25,871 nt of DNA from positions 1 through 25,871 of IMG/VR virus record IMGVR_UViG_3300042463_000344; one strand, 5' to 3'. This DNA is from a virus. Below are positions 25,269 to 25,871 of the stretch, piece by piece. Both the position numbers and the translations under genes were made by a program. The notes beneath the pieces are model-generated. The model did no database searches, was not told the DNA's origin, and saw only the letters and a list, made by a program, of their open reading frames with translations. Positions within the stretch are counted from its first letter, which is position 1, and every line of letters begins with the position of its first letter.

Positions 25269-25871
25269 CATTTAGTGCAATGTAATTAGACTCGGCAGGA
25301 ACATAAGTCCAACCACACTTAGTAATTCGAAGTCTTTCATGTTTTAAGTGATTGAATGTGCCTACGGATAATCCCGTAAATTCACTCATATCTGTTGAAG
25401 ACGCTTCCACCAATGTTTTTGTTTTAAAATTGTACCAAGTACAGGAGTATTTCTTTCGTCTAGTTTTGCTCATCTTTTCCCTAGACTCCTGGGGTCTTGT
25501 GAATCCTGTTTTGTACTTAAACCCATTTTGAGTTTTAGTATTTGCTGCTTTTTTGCCCCACTCACTTCTCTGTTCTGTGCTAGCATTAGCTAGCGTACTA
25601 TTAAGCCAGACTTCAGGATTGTTTTTATGATAATCTTTTACAGAATTAGAGATCTTAATCTTAACATCTTCTGAAAGTATTCCCCCTTCTCCTCCCAAAG
25701 TCATATTATAACCCAAAGGAACAACGCAGTTATACTCTGATATAAAGTGTTTTTCTTTTTCACAAGCTTCTTCTTTTGTACTACAAGTTACTAACTCTTC
25801 CCAAAGAAAACACTCCTTACCATACTTCCTTAAAGCCAACTTAAAAGCTTGAGTATGGTGTTTCTGAGTAA
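25261..25871 (-). CDS. GIY-YIG homing endonuclease, N-terminus beyond window (partial)
   Basis: The frame is open to the right edge, with ten further codons upstream of the TTG at 25839. That TTG is internal, and the true start with the GIY-YIG strand and catalytic Arg lies outside the window. Numbering visible residues from the edge, ALRKYGKECFLWEELV (12-27) and CSTKEEACEKEKHFI (29-43) match the helix with the metal-binding Glu (about 39) of the family, then YNMTLGGEGG (54-63). Two NUMOD3-like DNA-binding segments follow (LSEDVKIKISNSVK, 65-78; and RPQESREKMSKTRRKKY, ~125-141). A C-terminal WYNFKTK...LSVGTFNHLK...CGWTYV module resembles the helix-turn-helix end of phage homing nucleases. It is probably a free-standing selfish gene inserted ahead of the virion cargo unit, with its own terminator. 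Confidence 0.85.
   Translation of the reverse strand, partial: TQKHHTQAFKLALRKYGKECFLWEELVTCSTKEEACEKEKHFISEYNCVVPLGYNMTLGGEGGILSEDVKIKISNSVKDYHKNNPEVWLNSTLANASTEQRSEWGKKAANTKTQNGFKYKTGFTRPQESREKMSKTRRKKYSCTWYNFKTKTLVEASSTDMSEFTGLSVGTFNHLKHERLRITKCGWTYVPAESNYIALNEG

Noticed and set aside
25837-25839. TTG as the start codon of the homing endonuclease gene
   Set aside because: The frame stays open upstream to the window edge, and the GIY-YIG catalytic strand that must precede this point is missing, so the true start is outside the window.
1-25871. tRNA genes, CRISPR arrays, insertion sequences, integrase or attachment sites
   Set aside because: No cloverleaf, regularly spaced repeat, transposase/integrase motif or flanking direct repeat was seen. 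Gaps between genes are all under about 110 bases and are accounted for by promoters, leaders and terminators.

Overview
The window is about 25.9 kb of AT-rich DNA that is almost entirely coding, with every supported gene on the minus strand. It holds three giant genes (1,932, 2,791 and 2,051 codons) and a set of smaller virion-like genes. Together with a DFDID double-psi beta-barrel motif, this points to a crAss-like phage (Crassvirales) and to its 'cargo / virion RNA polymerase' block. The host is probably a member of Bacteroidota. Promoter-like boxes in the gaps match the Bacteroidota TAnnTTTG -7 consensus, and the start codons follow A/T-rich leaders without Shine-Dalgarno sequences. Genes end in TAA or TGA and the giant frames are open under the standard code, so there is no sign of stop-codon reassignment.

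In the direction of transcription (high to low coordinates), the first gene is the end of a GIY-YIG homing endonuclease (25261-25871, N-terminus outside the window), closed by an intrinsic terminator. A TTG-N19-TATATTTG promoter follows, then a tightly packed unit of 823-, 572- and 2,051-aa proteins with 3-nt and 1-nt gaps. These look like internal virion (cargo/ejection) proteins. A second TATATTTGTA box precedes the 2,791-aa virion RNA polymerase subunit, and a third precedes a 1,932-aa protein with a zincin motif and C-terminal hydrophobic segments. A strong terminator overlaps the end of that gene. A fourth promoter then drives a 100-aa small virion-type protein, which is coupled by TAATG to a gene running off the left edge.

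My working model is that host RNA polymerase transcribes this late block from repeated TAWATTTGTA promoters, and that the products are packaged in the head and delivered with the genome. The delivered RNA polymerase would then start early transcription. The most striking feature is at the C-terminus of the RNA polymerase polypeptide: a domain that reads as NADAR (YbiA/DUF1768-like), a family that removes ADP-ribose from guanine. If this is correct, one virion-delivered chain combines an HExxH domain, an RNA polymerase core and a possible repair or anti-DarT-type enzyme. No tRNA, CRISPR, IS element, integrase or attachment site was seen, and no gap exceeds about 110 bases.
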